From Variovorax sp. UMC13 (lineage in GTDB: Bacteria; Pseudomonadota; Gammaproteobacteria; Burkholderiales; Burkholderiaceae_C), in the NCBI RefSeq assembly GCF_014170375.1, contig NZ_LZZW01000018.1, positions 248,001 to 312,000 on the forward strand: a DNA stretch of 64,000 bases, in the 5' to 3' direction. The position numbers were made by a program, and so were the translations under genes. This document shows positions 1-9,303 of this stretch, piece after piece (the first letter of the stretch is position 1; each line of letters starts with the position of its first letter). The notes under the pieces were generated by a model. It saw nothing but the letters and a program-made list of their open reading frames with translations, did not search any database and was not told the DNA's origin.

Positions 1-47
1 GTTGAAAACGCATGGTTCTTTCATCTCGGAACACTGAAGGTATTGAA

Positions 48-1175
48 ATGATCAAGCGTTGTCTTTTGGGTGCTGTCGCTGCCATCTCCTTTTCCGCGCA
101 GGCCCAGAGTTCGGTCACCATCTACGGGATCATCGATGCCGGCCTGACCTACATCGACAATGAACGCGGCTTCAGCGAATACCGGTTCGCCGACGGTGCC
201 AATTACGGCAATCGGCTCGGATTTCGCGGCGCGGAGGACCTGGGTGGCGGCCTGCGTGCGCTGTTCAACCTGGAAATGGGCTTCAACCTCAAGAACGGCA
301 CGCTGGCTCAGGGCGGCCGTGGCTTCGGCCGGCAGGCCTGGGTTGGCCTCGAGAGCGCCGCGCTGGGCACCGTGACCGCGGGCCGCCAGTACGACTTCGT
401 GCGCGAGTACCTGACCCAGTTCAACTACGGCGGCTTCGCCAGCGTCTACGCGGGCCACCAGGGCGACTACGACCGCATCTCCGGCAAGCAGATGGACAAC
501 TCGGTGAAGTACCTGAGCCCGAGCTTCGGCGGCTTCACCTTCGGCGCCATGTACGCCTTCGGCGAGCAGCTCGACGCCGTCAAGAAGAAGAGCCAGTTTA
601 GCCTGGGCAGCGGCTACAGGAACGGCGCCCTGACCATCGGCGCGGCCTACGTGCGCATCAACGACACCACGGTCTTCCCCTTCGCCCAGACCGGCGTGTA
701 TTCCTTCATGGGCCTGCCGTCGGCGGCGCGGGGACCGGGGCCCAACGCCGTGGTCGACCTCTACCCGGTCACCGGCGCCGGCTTCACCGTCGACAAGCAG
801 GAGGTGGCGGGCATCGGCGCGAGCTACAGGTTCGAGAAGTTCCTGCTGGCGGCCAACACCACGGCCACCAGGTTCACCAAGGGCGCCAGCAGCACCACGC
901 AGAACGTCTACGAGATCGGTGGCATGTATTTCCTCGACGGGCCGTGGGCCCTGGTCGGCGGCTACCAGCACGTGACCATGGAAGACGACAAGTGGAACCA
1001 GTACACCGGGGCGGTGCGCTACAGCTTCTCCAAGCGCACCACCTTCTACGCCTCGGTGTCGTACCTGCGCAGTTCGCCGACGGTCAATGCCTCGCAGGGC
1101 GCCGCCTTCTACATGCAGCCCTCGAGCGACAACACGCAGACGACCTACCGCGTCGCGCTGGTGCATTCGTTCTGA
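48..1175 (+). CDS. Gram-negative trimeric porin (Burkholderiales type)
   Basis: Outer-membrane general porin of 375 residues forming a diffusion channel for small hydrophilic solutes. The N-terminus is a classical signal peptide with a basic start (MIKR), a hydrophobic core and an AQA cleavage site near residue 19. The mature protein opens with SSVTIYG, the usual first strand of this family, and it ends in Phe (VALVHSF), the typical outer-membrane barrel C-terminus. A start at position 12 is possible in frame, but ATG 48 has a GAAGG ribosome site at 36-40 and puts the signal peptide at the very N-terminus. It lies upstream of the oxygenase/transport island and may supply its substrate, which is inference from position only. 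Confidence 0.93.
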   Translation: MIKRCLLGAVAAISFSAQAQSSVTIYGIIDAGLTYIDNERGFSEYRFADGANYGNRLGFRGAEDLGGGLRALFNLEMGFNLKNGTLAQGGRGFGRQAWVGLESAALGTVTAGRQYDFVREYLTQFNYGGFASVYAGHQGDYDRISGKQMDNSVKYLSPSFGGFTFGAMYAFGEQLDAVKKKSQFSLGSGYRNGALTIGAAYVRINDTTVFPFAQTGVYSFMGLPSAARGPGPNAVVDLYPVTGAGFTVDKQEVAGIGASYRFEKFLLAANTTATRFTKGASSTTQNVYEIGGMYFLDGPWALVGGYQHVTMEDDKWNQYTGAVRYSFSKRTTFYASVSYLRSSPTVNASQGAAFYMQPSSDNTQTTYRVALVHSF

Positions 1176-1342
1176 AGGAGGGCCGGGGGCCATGAATCCG
1201 TCCATGCCGCTGCGCTACTGGTGGCTGTGCATCTTTCGAACGCCGCCTGCTTCCCCACCACGGTCGGCATGTGACTTGCAGCAGGCCCTGCGCAATCCAT
1301 GTCGATGGCATCCCCTTTGACCGCTCCGTCCGAAAGAACCCC

Positions 1343-2197
1343 ATGACCACCGTCGACACCCTTTCCATCCGCAAACTCAAGGACAACTACGGCGCCGAGG
1401 TGCTCGGCATCGACGTGTCCGCCGGCGACGCCGACACCCTGCAGGAGGTGGTGAACACCTTCAACCTGCACGGCGCGGTGCTGCTGCGCGGCCAGTCGCT
1501 CACGCCCGCGCAGCTGGTGAACTTCGCGCGCGCCTTCGGCGAACCCGAAGGCCACACCATCCAGGAGCACACGATGCCGGGCTTCCCCGAGATCTACATG
1601 CTCTCCAACCGCGAGGTCGGCGGCAAGCCGATCGGCAGCCACCGCGACGGCGTGGGCTGGCACACCGACTATTCCTACAAGGAACAGCCGGTTATGTGCA
1701 CCATGCTCTACGCGGTCGAGGTGCCGGCCGAGGGCGGCGACACGCTGCTGGCCGACATGTGTGCCGCCTACGACGCGCTGCCCGAAGAAAAGCGGGCCGG
1801 GCTCGACGGCCTGCAGGTGCACCACAGCTACGAGCACCTGATGACCACGCGGCTGTACGCCAAGCGCGAGCTCTCGGCCCAGCTCAAGGCCGAGAACCCC
1901 GACGTGATCCATCCGCTGATCCGCACCCATCCGGCCAACGGCCGCAAGGCGCTGTGGCCCAGCAGCGGCACGGTGAAGGGCGTGGTGGGCATGGACAACC
2001 CCGAGGGAGTGGACCTGGTCGAGTCGCTGGTCGAATACGCGACGCAGCCCGAGTTCGTCTACCGCCACCGGTGGCAGGTGGGCGACCTGCTGGTCTGGGA
2101 CAACCGCTGCTCGCTGCACACCGGCTCGCTGTTCGACGACAAGAAGTACATCCGCGAGGCCCACCGGCTCTGGGTCAAGGGCGACAAGCCCTATTGA
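1343..2197 (+). CDS. TauD/TfdA-family Fe(II)/2-oxoglutarate dioxygenase (copy 1)
   Basis: Cytoplasmic non-haem iron dioxygenase of 284 residues. It is expected to hydroxylate a substrate with concomitant decarboxylation of 2-oxoglutarate. The iron motif HxD is seen as WHTD (H107, D109). The distal histidine is in SLHTGSLF and the 2-oxoglutarate arginine in the C-terminal REAHRLWVKG segment. A longer frame opens at 1271, but ATG 1343 gives the family start just before the GAEVLGID beta-strand. A peptide-type binding protein gene follows, and the same gene order recurs at 9304-11673. Substrate unknown; taurine cannot be assumed because the neighbours are not sulfonate genes. Confidence 0.9.
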   Translation: MTTVDTLSIRKLKDNYGAEVLGIDVSAGDADTLQEVVNTFNLHGAVLLRGQSLTPAQLVNFARAFGEPEGHTIQEHTMPGFPEIYMLSNREVGGKPIGSHRDGVGWHTDYSYKEQPVMCTMLYAVEVPAEGGDTLLADMCAAYDALPEEKRAGLDGLQVHHSYEHLMTTRLYAKRELSAQLKAENPDVIHPLIRTHPANGRKALWPSSGTVKGVVGMDNPEGVDLVESLVEYATQPEFVYRHRWQVGDLLVWDNRCSLHTGSLFDDKKYIREAHRLWVKGDKPY

Positions 2198-2273
2198 TCC
2201 GCTGCATGCCACCTCCGCCGCGCTGTTGCGCCTGCTGCGCCGGAGGTTTTTCTTTTTCCGCCGAGGAACCGCC

Positions 2274-3800
2274 ATGATCCATCGCCGCCAATTCACGCAG
2301 TCCGTTTCCACCGGCCTCGCCGGCCTGCTGCTCGCGCAGTGGGGTCTCGACGCCAGCGCCGCGGCCGAGCAGGTGCGCATCGCCTATCCGATCGACGTGC
2401 CGAGCTGGGACCCGAGCCGCAGCGCCGCGCCCAACCCCACCGCGCTGTTCAAGTGCGTGTTCGACCAGCCGCTGGAGTACACGGCCGATTCGAAGCTGCA
2501 GCCCGGTGTGGTCACGGCCTGGGAATGGCTCGACAAGGACGGCCTGGTGCTGCAGCTGGACCTGCGCGACGACGTGTACTTCCACAACGGCGACAAGCTG
2601 ACGTCGGCGGATTTCAAGTTCACCTTCTTCGATCGGCTGCGCGCCGAGAAGGGGCTGCAGCTGAGCTTCATCTGGAGCGGCATCGCCGCCATCGACACGC
2701 CGACACCCACGCGGGCGGTGGTGCGCTTCGCCAGGCCGATGGTCACGGCGCCGCAGTTCCTTGGCTACAGCGCGGCCTTCATCCTGCCCAAGGCCTATTT
2801 CGAAAAGGTCGGGCTCGACGGCTTTCTCGCCAAGCCCGTCGGCTCGGGCCCGTACCGGCTGGTCGACCACCAGCGCGACGCGAGCATCACGCTCGAGGCC
2901 TTCGACAAGTACTGGCGCGGGCCGGCGAAGATCAAGCGACTGGTGTTCCAGGTCGTGAAGGACCCGACCACGCGCGTCTCGGCCGTGCAGTCGGGCCAGG
3001 TGCAGGTGGCGGTGGCGCTGCCGATGCGCGAGGCGCTTCGCCTGGGCCAGAGCAAGGGCCTGGCCAACAGCCTCACGCCGACCGTCGACACCTACCTGGT
3101 CCAGATGGTCAACAGCGGCCCGCTGGTCGACCGCAACGTGCGGCTCGCGATGCACCACGCGATCGACAAGCAGGCGATCTCCAAGGCCTTCTTCAACGGC
3201 ATCGCCGCGCCGCTGTCGACCGCGGCCGCGCCGGGCACGCCGGCCTATGCGCCCGACCACCGCTTCGCCTTCGATCCGGCGCGGGCGCAGGCGCTGCTCC
3301 AGGCGGCGGGCTACGGGCCGCAGAAGCCGGTGCAGTTCCGCTTCTTCGCCACCAACGGCATCTACCCGAACGACTTCGAGATCGCGCGGGCCATCGTGCA
3401 GATGTGGAAGAAGGTTGGCATCGAGGCGGCGCTGGAGGTGATCGAGACGGCGCAGTACTACCCCAAGGTGCAGGCCGGCAAGCTCGAGGGCCCGACGCTC
3501 TGGTTCTGGACCAACGCCACCGGCGACCCGGAACTCTCCGCCGGCTACTACCTCGATCCGAAGAAGAGCTTCTCGGTCTGGCGCAGCGCCGATGTCTCGG
3601 CCCAGCTCGATCCGTTGCTGGTCGAGCTCGACGACGCCAAGCGCATCGAGGGCTACCGGAAATTCCACATCTGGGCGGTGGATCAGGGCTATTCGCTGCC
3701 GCTGGTGCAGGGCGTGTCGACGGTCGCCTATGCCAAGGCCGAGGCGGCCTACAAGCCCTTCAAGAACGGCTGGATCCTGCCGTATTACTGGCAGGCCTGA
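2274..3800 (+). CDS. ABC transporter substrate-binding protein, SBP_bac_5 (DppA/OppA type), copy 1
   Basis: Periplasmic solute-binding protein of 508 residues, the normal length for the peptide/nickel/opine family. The N-terminus MIHRRQF carries an RRxF element followed by a hydrophobic stretch, so Tat export is likely. Family landmarks include SWDPSRS near residue 45, the YFHNGD/TSADFKF region and KPVGSGPYRLV. It should feed the permease-ATPase set at 5344-9200. It is a clear paralogue of the protein at 10150-11673, with shared blocks such as KPVGSGPYRLV and DRNVRLA. The ATG at 2274 is preceded by GAGGAA; an upstream in-frame start at 2226 would add a basic tail and is unlikely. A strong terminator follows. 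Confidence 0.92.
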   Translation: MIHRRQFTQSVSTGLAGLLLAQWGLDASAAAEQVRIAYPIDVPSWDPSRSAAPNPTALFKCVFDQPLEYTADSKLQPGVVTAWEWLDKDGLVLQLDLRDDVYFHNGDKLTSADFKFTFFDRLRAEKGLQLSFIWSGIAAIDTPTPTRAVVRFARPMVTAPQFLGYSAAFILPKAYFEKVGLDGFLAKPVGSGPYRLVDHQRDASITLEAFDKYWRGPAKIKRLVFQVVKDPTTRVSAVQSGQVQVAVALPMREALRLGQSKGLANSLTPTVDTYLVQMVNSGPLVDRNVRLAMHHAIDKQAISKAFFNGIAAPLSTAAAPGTPAYAPDHRFAFDPARAQALLQAAGYGPQKPVQFRFFATNGIYPNDFEIARAIVQMWKKVGIEAALEVIETAQYYPKVQAGKLEGPTLWFWTNATGDPELSAGYYLDPKKSFSVWRSADVSAQLDPLLVELDDAKRIEGYRKFHIWAVDQGYSLPLVQGVSTVAYAKAEAAYKPFKNGWILPYYWQA

Positions 3801-3820
3801 AGACCGGGCGAGATTCCCTC

Positions 3821-3858
3821 AAAAGCCGCGGCGCCGAATTGGCGGTCCGCGGCTTTTT
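3821..3858 (+). terminator. Rho-independent terminator after SBP copy 1
   Basis: AAAAGCCGCGG at 3821-3831 pairs with CCGCGGCTTTTT starting at 3847, leaving a short loop and a T-run. It separates the first TauD/SBP pair from the Rieske-permease group. Confidence 0.85.
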
Positions 3859-4087
3859 CATGTCCGCCTGCGAGCGATGGCGCGGTTCTCGCTAAGGCCC
3901 GGATGTCATGTTCCGCCGCCTGCTGCCTTCGATCGTCCACGGCCCAAGATGGTGCGCACCCAGGCCATTGCCCGTGCGCCTGACGCCAAGACCCGGCGGA
4001 GGGCGGCTCCTAAGATCATTGCATCCAAAAGCCATTCTTTTCGGAAATTGGATTTCCGCCAAAAGAATTCATCCTGAAAGCGCAGCA

Positions 4088-5320
4088 ATGACTTTTCACC
4101 CCACGGACCAATTCTTCGAGGCACTCGACAGCTCGGTCCTGTCCGTTCAAAAAGCGCAGGCATTGCCGCCGGTTTGCTATACCGACCGGAATTTCTACGA
4201 ATTCGAAAAGGAAGCGGTCTTCAATCACGAATGGCTGTGCGTGGGCCGCGAATCGTGGGTGGCGAAGGCCGGCGACTATTTCACGACGAAGATCATCGGC
4301 GAGCCGCTGGTGATCGCGCGCAACCGGCTGGGCGAGATCAAGGCCATGTCCTCGGTCTGCCAGCACCGCGCGATGCTGGTGGCCGAGGGCCATGGCAACG
4401 CCAAGGCCTTCCTGTGCCCGTACCACCACTGGGCCTACTCGCTCGACGGCGAACTGATCGGCGCGCCCGCCATGGAGCAGACCGCGGGCTTCGACAAGAA
4501 GGCCTTCTGCCTGCCGACGCTCCAGGTCGAGGTCTGGCAGGGCTTCGTGTTCGTGAATTTCGACCCGGCGGCCGAAGCACTGGCGCCGCGCCTCGCGGAA
4601 GTGACCGAGGCGCTGGCGAACTTCGACCTGGCCAGCCTCGACGGCCCGCGGCCCGACAAACCGGCGCACTTCGCCTGGAACTGGAAGGTCATGTTCGAGA
4701 ACAACAACGACGGTTACCACGCCAACCGGCTGCACCACGGCCCGCTGCACGACTTCGTGCCCAGCGCGATGGCGAGCTTCCCGGACCTGCCCGAGACCAC
4801 CGCCGGCTACTACCGCTTCAACGGCACGCTGCACCAGGACGCGAGCTTTAACGCCACGCAGAAAGCCATCCTGCCGGTGTTCCCGAAGCTCACGCTCGAG
4901 GAGCGCAACCGCATGATGTTCGCCAACATCCCGCCCACGCTGTCGCTGGTGATGATGAGCGACATGGTGATCTACATGATCCTGCGCGCCGACGGCCCCG
5001 AGACGCACGAGATGGACACCGGCCTGCTGTTCGCGCCCGGCGCCATGCAGGACCCGCTGTTCCAGCAGCGCATGGCGATGAACATGCACGCGGCCAACGA
5101 GATCATCGCGCAGGACCTGCACGTCGACGAACTGGTGCAGGTCGGACTGCGCTCGCGCTTCGCGACCCGCGGCCGCTATTCGTGGCAGGAGCAGGCGCAA
5201 CGCGAGTTCAACAACTGGCTGGTGCCGCGCTACCAGTCGGCCTGGAAGGCCAACGGGAAGAAGGGCGTGCACATTCCCATCCAGCCCGCTGCCGAAACGG
5301 CGTCGGCGCACGGCTGCTGA
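4088..5320 (+). CDS. Rieske non-haem iron oxygenase, alpha subunit
   Basis: Catalytic component of a ring-hydroxylating or demethylating Rieske oxygenase, 410 residues. The Rieske cluster ligands are C91, H93, C110 and H113 (CQH...CPYHH). The mononuclear iron site is the NNNDGYH segment, with D208 bridging and H211 and H216 as ligands. No beta-subunit gene is adjacent, which suggests an alpha-only enzyme of the demethylase/monooxygenase kind. A matching flavin-2Fe-2S reductase is encoded at 14722-15744 on the other strand. ATG 4088 was chosen because the upstream in-frame extension (from 3908) crosses the intergenic region and has no family-like sequence. The substrate cannot be read from the sequence; a quaternary amine, N- or O-methyl compound or aromatic acid are all possible. 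Confidence 0.92.
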   Translation: MTFHPTDQFFEALDSSVLSVQKAQALPPVCYTDRNFYEFEKEAVFNHEWLCVGRESWVAKAGDYFTTKIIGEPLVIARNRLGEIKAMSSVCQHRAMLVAEGHGNAKAFLCPYHHWAYSLDGELIGAPAMEQTAGFDKKAFCLPTLQVEVWQGFVFVNFDPAAEALAPRLAEVTEALANFDLASLDGPRPDKPAHFAWNWKVMFENNNDGYHANRLHHGPLHDFVPSAMASFPDLPETTAGYYRFNGTLHQDASFNATQKAILPVFPKLTLEERNRMMFANIPPTLSLVMMSDMVIYMILRADGPETHEMDTGLLFAPGAMQDPLFQQRMAMNMHAANEIIAQDLHVDELVQVGLRSRFATRGRYSWQEQAQREFNNWLVPRYQSAWKANGKKGVHIPIQPAAETASAHGC

Positions 5321-5343
5321 GCGCCACCACGGAACGCGCCGCC

Positions 5344-6420
5344 ATGTCCACTTCCTCCGCGCTTTCCCGCCCGGCGACGGCCGGCCGTCTGGGGGCCATT
5401 GCCGGTCGCACCGTCGGCGCCTTGCCGACCCTGTGGCGCATCCTCTGGCGCATCCCGATGCTGCTGTTCCTCGCGGCGCTGGTGTTCTTCGTGCTGCGCG
5501 TGCTGCCGGCCGACCCGATGGGCATGCTGCTGCCACCCAGCGCGACGCCCGCCGACGTGCAGGCGCTGACCGCGGCACTCGGCCTGGACAAGCCGATCCC
5601 GGTGCAGTTCGGCATCTGGCTGGGCCACGCGCTGCACGGCGACCTGGGCCGCACCATGCAGTCGGGGCTGGCGGTCACGCCGCTGATCCTCAAGGCGCTG
5701 CCCACCACGCTGCAGCTCATCGCCTGCGGCCTGCTGCTGGGCATGGTCTTCGGCATCGGCGGCGGGCTGCTGGCCTTTCGCTACCGCGGCACGCGCATCG
5801 AGCGCGCGGTGGAGGTGGTCAACAGCATCTCGATCTCGGTGCCGGAATTCCTCTGGGCCATCCTGCTGATCCTGGGCGTGGGCATCGGCCTGCAGTGGCT
5901 GCCTTTCCTCGGCCAGCTCGATGCCGGCCTCAGAGTGCAGCCGGTGACCGGCTTCCTGCTGGTCGACGCGCTGGTGGCGGGCGACTTCGCGGCGCTGTGG
6001 AGCGCGATGAAGCACCTGGCCTTGCCCTCGATCGCGCTGTCGCTGGGCATCGCGCCGCCGCTGATGCGCATCCTGCACTCGAGCCTGCTCGAGGCCTACA
6101 CCGAGGACTACGTGGCCGCGGCCCGCCTGCGCGGCCTGAGCGAGAACCGCATCCTGGTGCGGCACGCGCTGAAGAACGCGGCGCTGCCGACGGTCAGCAT
6201 GCTGGGCATCCAGGCCAGCACGGTGATCGGCGGCACGCTGCTGATCGAGACCATCTTCGGCTTTCCCGGCATCGGCAGCCTGATGGTCAACGCCATCGGC
6301 GGCCACGACCTGCCGATGATCCAGGGCCTGGCGCTGACCTATGCCGTCGCCGTGCAGGCGGTGAACATGGTCACCGACGCGGTCCTGCTGCTGCTCAACC
6401 CCCGACTGCGCACGCCATGA
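5344..6420 (+). CDS. ABC transporter permease, DppB/OppB type
   Basis: Inner-membrane permease of 358 residues for a dipeptide/oligopeptide-family importer. The RVLPADPMGMLL segment early in the protein and the ATP-coupling loop YVAAARLRGLSENRIL (near residue 260) are characteristic, and about six membrane segments are visible. The N-terminal 30 residues are longer than in most relatives and rich in Ala/Arg. The start ATG 5344 lies 23 bases after the Rieske gene, and its stop overlaps the start of the next permease (ATGA), so all three are probably co-transcribed. Confidence 0.92.
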   Translation: MSTSSALSRPATAGRLGAIAGRTVGALPTLWRILWRIPMLLFLAALVFFVLRVLPADPMGMLLPPSATPADVQALTAALGLDKPIPVQFGIWLGHALHGDLGRTMQSGLAVTPLILKALPTTLQLIACGLLLGMVFGIGGGLLAFRYRGTRIERAVEVVNSISISVPEFLWAILLILGVGIGLQWLPFLGQLDAGLRVQPVTGFLLVDALVAGDFAALWSAMKHLALPSIALSLGIAPPLMRILHSSLLEAYTEDYVAAARLRGLSENRILVRHALKNAALPTVSMLGIQASTVIGGTLLIETIFGFPGIGSLMVNAIGGHDLPMIQGLALTYAVAVQAVNMVTDAVLLLLNPRLRTP

Positions 6421-7298
6421 GCACCTTGTCCCTCTCCGCGCCGGCGCCGCTGCGGCGCGTCCTCGGCGAACCCCGCGTCGTGATCGGCGCTGGCCTGTTG
6501 CTGCTGCTGGTCGCGCTGGCGGTCTTCGCGCCCTGGCTCGCGCCGCACGGCCCCAACGAGCAGGACCTGCTCAGCACCTTGCTGCCGCCGGCCTGGGCAC
6601 CGGGTGGCGACCGGGCCTTTCCGCTGGGCACCGACGCGCTGGGCCAGTGCGTGCTGTCGCGGCTGATCTACAGCACCCGCGTCACGGTGATCATCGCGCT
6701 CACCGCACCCTTGGGCGCCGCGCTGCTGGGCTGCACGCTGGCGCTGGTCGCGGGTTACCGCGGCGGACGCATCGAGTGGGCAATCCTGCGCATGGTCGAC
6801 CTGTGGATGTCCTTCCCCGCGATCGTGCTGGCGCTGGTGCTGATGGTGGCGCTCTCGCCGGGGCTCCTCAACGTGATCGTCGCGATCATCCTGGTCGACT
6901 GGACACGCTTCTGCCGCGTGATCCGCGCCGACGTGGTGGTGCTGCGCCGCAAGGACTATGTGGCGGCCGCGCGCATCACCGGCGCCTCGCACTGGCAGGT
7001 GGTGATGAAGGACATCGTGCCCGGCATCCTGCCCACGCTGATCTCGCTGATCAGCCTGGAGATGGGCATCTCGGTGGTGGCCGAGAGCATCCTGTCCTTC
7101 GTCGGCATGTCGGTCGAACCCAACGTGCCGACCTGGGGCGTGATGATCGCCGACGGCCTCAAGAGCGTGTTCAGTTCGCCCTGGGGCCTGATCGCGCCGG
7201 TGCTGTGCACGGTGCTGACCGTGCTCGCCACCACCTGCCTCGGCGACGGCCTGCGCCGCACCACCGATCCGCGCCTGTTCAACCGTTCGGGGAGCTGA
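6417..7298 (+). CDS. ABC transporter permease, DppC/OppC type
   Basis: Second inner-membrane permease of the importer, 293 residues. It has an N-terminal membrane anchor (residues 20-45), the FPLGTDALGQCVLSRLIYST motif typical of DppC proteins near residue 70, and the coupling loop KDYVAAARITGASH near residue 180. The ATGA overlap with the preceding permease implies translational coupling. It forms a heterodimer with the 5344-6420 product and docks onto the fused ATPase that follows three bases later. Confidence 0.92.
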   Translation: MSTLSLSAPAPLRRVLGEPRVVIGAGLLLLLVALAVFAPWLAPHGPNEQDLLSTLLPPAWAPGGDRAFPLGTDALGQCVLSRLIYSTRVTVIIALTAPLGAALLGCTLALVAGYRGGRIEWAILRMVDLWMSFPAIVLALVLMVALSPGLLNVIVAIILVDWTRFCRVIRADVVVLRRKDYVAAARITGASHWQVVMKDIVPGILPTLISLISLEMGISVVAESILSFVGMSVEPNVPTWGVMIADGLKSVFSSPWGLIAPVLCTVLTVLATTCLGDGLRRTTDPRLFNRSGS

Positions 7299-7301
7299 GC
7301 G

Positions 7302-9200
7302 ATGAGCCTTCCTGCCCATGCCATGCCCCTCGAGACCGCGGTGCCGCCCCCTTTGCCCCGACCTGCCGGCGACGTACTGCTCGAGGCCCGTGGCCTGACC
7401 GTGTCCGCGCCGGGCCGGCCCGAGCGCCTGCAGGTGCTGCGCGACCTGAGCTTTGCCCTGCGCGCCGGCGCCACGCTGGGGCTGGTGGGCGAGTCGGGCG
7501 CCGGCAAGAGCATGATCGGCCGCGTGCTCGCGCGCCACCTGCCCGACGGTTTCTCGGTCGACGCGGGCACGCTGCGATTCGGCGAAAACGACCTGCTCGG
7601 CATGCCGGCCGAGGACCATCGCCGCCTGCTCGGATCGCGCATCGCTTTCATCCCGCAGGAGCCGATGACCGCGTTGAACCCGGTGCTCACCATCGGCCAG
7701 CAGTTGCAGGAACACCTGCTGCGCCTGGGCGTCGCCAAGGACGAGTGGCGCGAGCGCGCGACCGCGATGCTGGCCGAGGTGCGCATCCACCAGCCCGCGC
7801 AGGTGCTCGACAAGTACGCCTTCCAGCTCTCGGGCGGCATGTGCCAGCGCGTGATGATCGCGATGGCCTTCGCCGGCGACCCGCAGCTGGTGGTGTCCGA
7901 TGAGGCCACCACCGCGCTCGACGCGAGCACGCAGGCGCACATCGTCACGCTGATCCGCGGGCTGCAGGCGCGGCGCGGCACCGGCGTGGTCTTCGTGACG
8001 CACGACCTGGGCCTGGCCGCGCACGTGTGCGACGAACTGGTGGTGCTCTACGCGGGCGAGATGGCCGAGCGCGGCCCGGCCAAGCGGATCTTCACGCGCT
8101 CGCTGCACCCCTACACGCAGGCGCTGCAGCGCGCCAACCCGCACCTCACCGGCCCGCGCCGGCTGCTGTTCTCGCTGCCGGGCCAGATGCCGGGCATCAG
8201 CGACTTCCCGTCGTTGAGAGGCTGCCGCTTCCAGCCGCGCTGCGCGGTCGCGACCGAGGCCTGCGCCACCGGCGTGCCGCCGATGCGCGAGGTGCTGCCC
8301 GGCCACCATGTGCGCTGCGTGCACGGCGCGGCCGCGCCCGAGCCGCTGCTGGCCGCGGACGCCAGCGACGCAACCATCTTCCAGGCGCCGCGCATGAGCG
8401 ATTCGCCCTTCCTGCAGGTGCAGGGCCTGTCGAAGACCTACCGGCCGAGCGGCGGCTGGCTGCGGCGCGACACGGCGGTGCACGCGGTGAAGGACGTGCA
8501 CCTGAGCATCGCCCCCGGCGAGTTCGTCGGCATCGTGGGCGAGAGCGGGAGCGGAAAGTCCAGCCTGGCCCGCCTCGTGATGGGGCTGGAGAGCGCGAGC
8601 GAAGGCACCATCCTGCTCAACGGCCGCGCGCTGGTCGCCAAGGCGGAAGATTGGGAACGCCGCATCGCCTCGATCCAGATGATCTTCCAGGACGCGCGTT
8701 CGGCCCTCAACCCGCGGCGCCGGGTGCAGAGCCTGGTCACGCAGTCGATGGAGAGCCGGCCCAACCTGCACAGCGACCGCGAGGCGCGCGCGCGCGAACT
8801 GGTGGGCGACGTCGGCCTCGCGCCCGACATGCTGACGCGCTTTCCTTCGCAGATGTCGGGCGGCCAGCGGCAGCGCGTGAACATCGGCCGCGCGCTGTGC
8901 GACCTGCCGCAGCTGCTGGTGGCCGACGAGATCGTCTCGGGGCTCGACGTGTCGGTGCAGGCGCAGATCCTCAACCTGCTGCTGCGCATCCGGCGCGAAC
9001 ACAAGATCTCGCTGCTCCTGATCTCGCACGACCTGGCGGTGGTGCGCTACCTCTGCAGCCGCGTGCTGGTGATGCACCAGGGCGTGGTGGTCGAGAGCGG
9101 GGAAACCGAGCGCGTGCTGGCCGACCCGCAGCACGACTACACCCGCAGCCTGCTGGCGGCCGTGCCGCCGCGCGACCTCGGCCAGCGCTGGCCGGTGTGA
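7302..9200 (+). CDS. Fused two-domain ABC ATPase (DppD-DppF type)
   Basis: A single 632-residue polypeptide carrying both nucleotide-binding domains that are usually separate DppD and DppF proteins. Domain 1 has Walker A GESGAGKS at residues 63-70 and signature LSGGMCQR. Domain 2 has Walker A GESGSGKS near residue 412 and signature MSGGQRQR. Domain 1 is followed by the cysteine-containing oligopeptide C-terminal motif (GCRFQPRC). Domain 2 starts around MSDSPFLQVQG (internal ATG at 8394), which marks the ancestral gene boundary. No stop lies between the halves, so the fusion appears real; fused ATPases are known in this family. It energises the 5344-7298 permeases. Confidence 0.92.
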   Translation: MSLPAHAMPLETAVPPPLPRPAGDVLLEARGLTVSAPGRPERLQVLRDLSFALRAGATLGLVGESGAGKSMIGRVLARHLPDGFSVDAGTLRFGENDLLGMPAEDHRRLLGSRIAFIPQEPMTALNPVLTIGQQLQEHLLRLGVAKDEWRERATAMLAEVRIHQPAQVLDKYAFQLSGGMCQRVMIAMAFAGDPQLVVSDEATTALDASTQAHIVTLIRGLQARRGTGVVFVTHDLGLAAHVCDELVVLYAGEMAERGPAKRIFTRSLHPYTQALQRANPHLTGPRRLLFSLPGQMPGISDFPSLRGCRFQPRCAVATEACATGVPPMREVLPGHHVRCVHGAAAPEPLLAADASDATIFQAPRMSDSPFLQVQGLSKTYRPSGGWLRRDTAVHAVKDVHLSIAPGEFVGIVGESGSGKSSLARLVMGLESASEGTILLNGRALVAKAEDWERRIASIQMIFQDARSALNPRRRVQSLVTQSMESRPNLHSDREARARELVGDVGLAPDMLTRFPSQMSGGQRQRVNIGRALCDLPQLLVADEIVSGLDVSVQAQILNLLLRIRREHKISLLLISHDLAVVRYLCSRVLVMHQGVVVESGETERVLADPQHDYTRSLLAAVPPRDLGQRWPV

Positions 9201-9303
9201 GGCCCGGGCCGGCGCTGCTTTCCCTCAAGTCGCCATGCGCGGCGATGCAAGAGGAATCGGGTGCTGCCGCCCAAGAATGAAGTCCTTCAGGAGTGATTTG
9301 TTC

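Noticed and set aside
1343..2197. Taurine dioxygenase tauD proper
   Set aside because: No taurine transporter or sulfonate genes nearby, and the motif context differs from TauD; only the superfamily is supported.
6339..9134. A 931-codon reverse-strand frame over the permease and ATPase genes
   Set aside because: Antisense shadow of clear ABC transporter genes; His/Arg/Ala-rich with no motifs.
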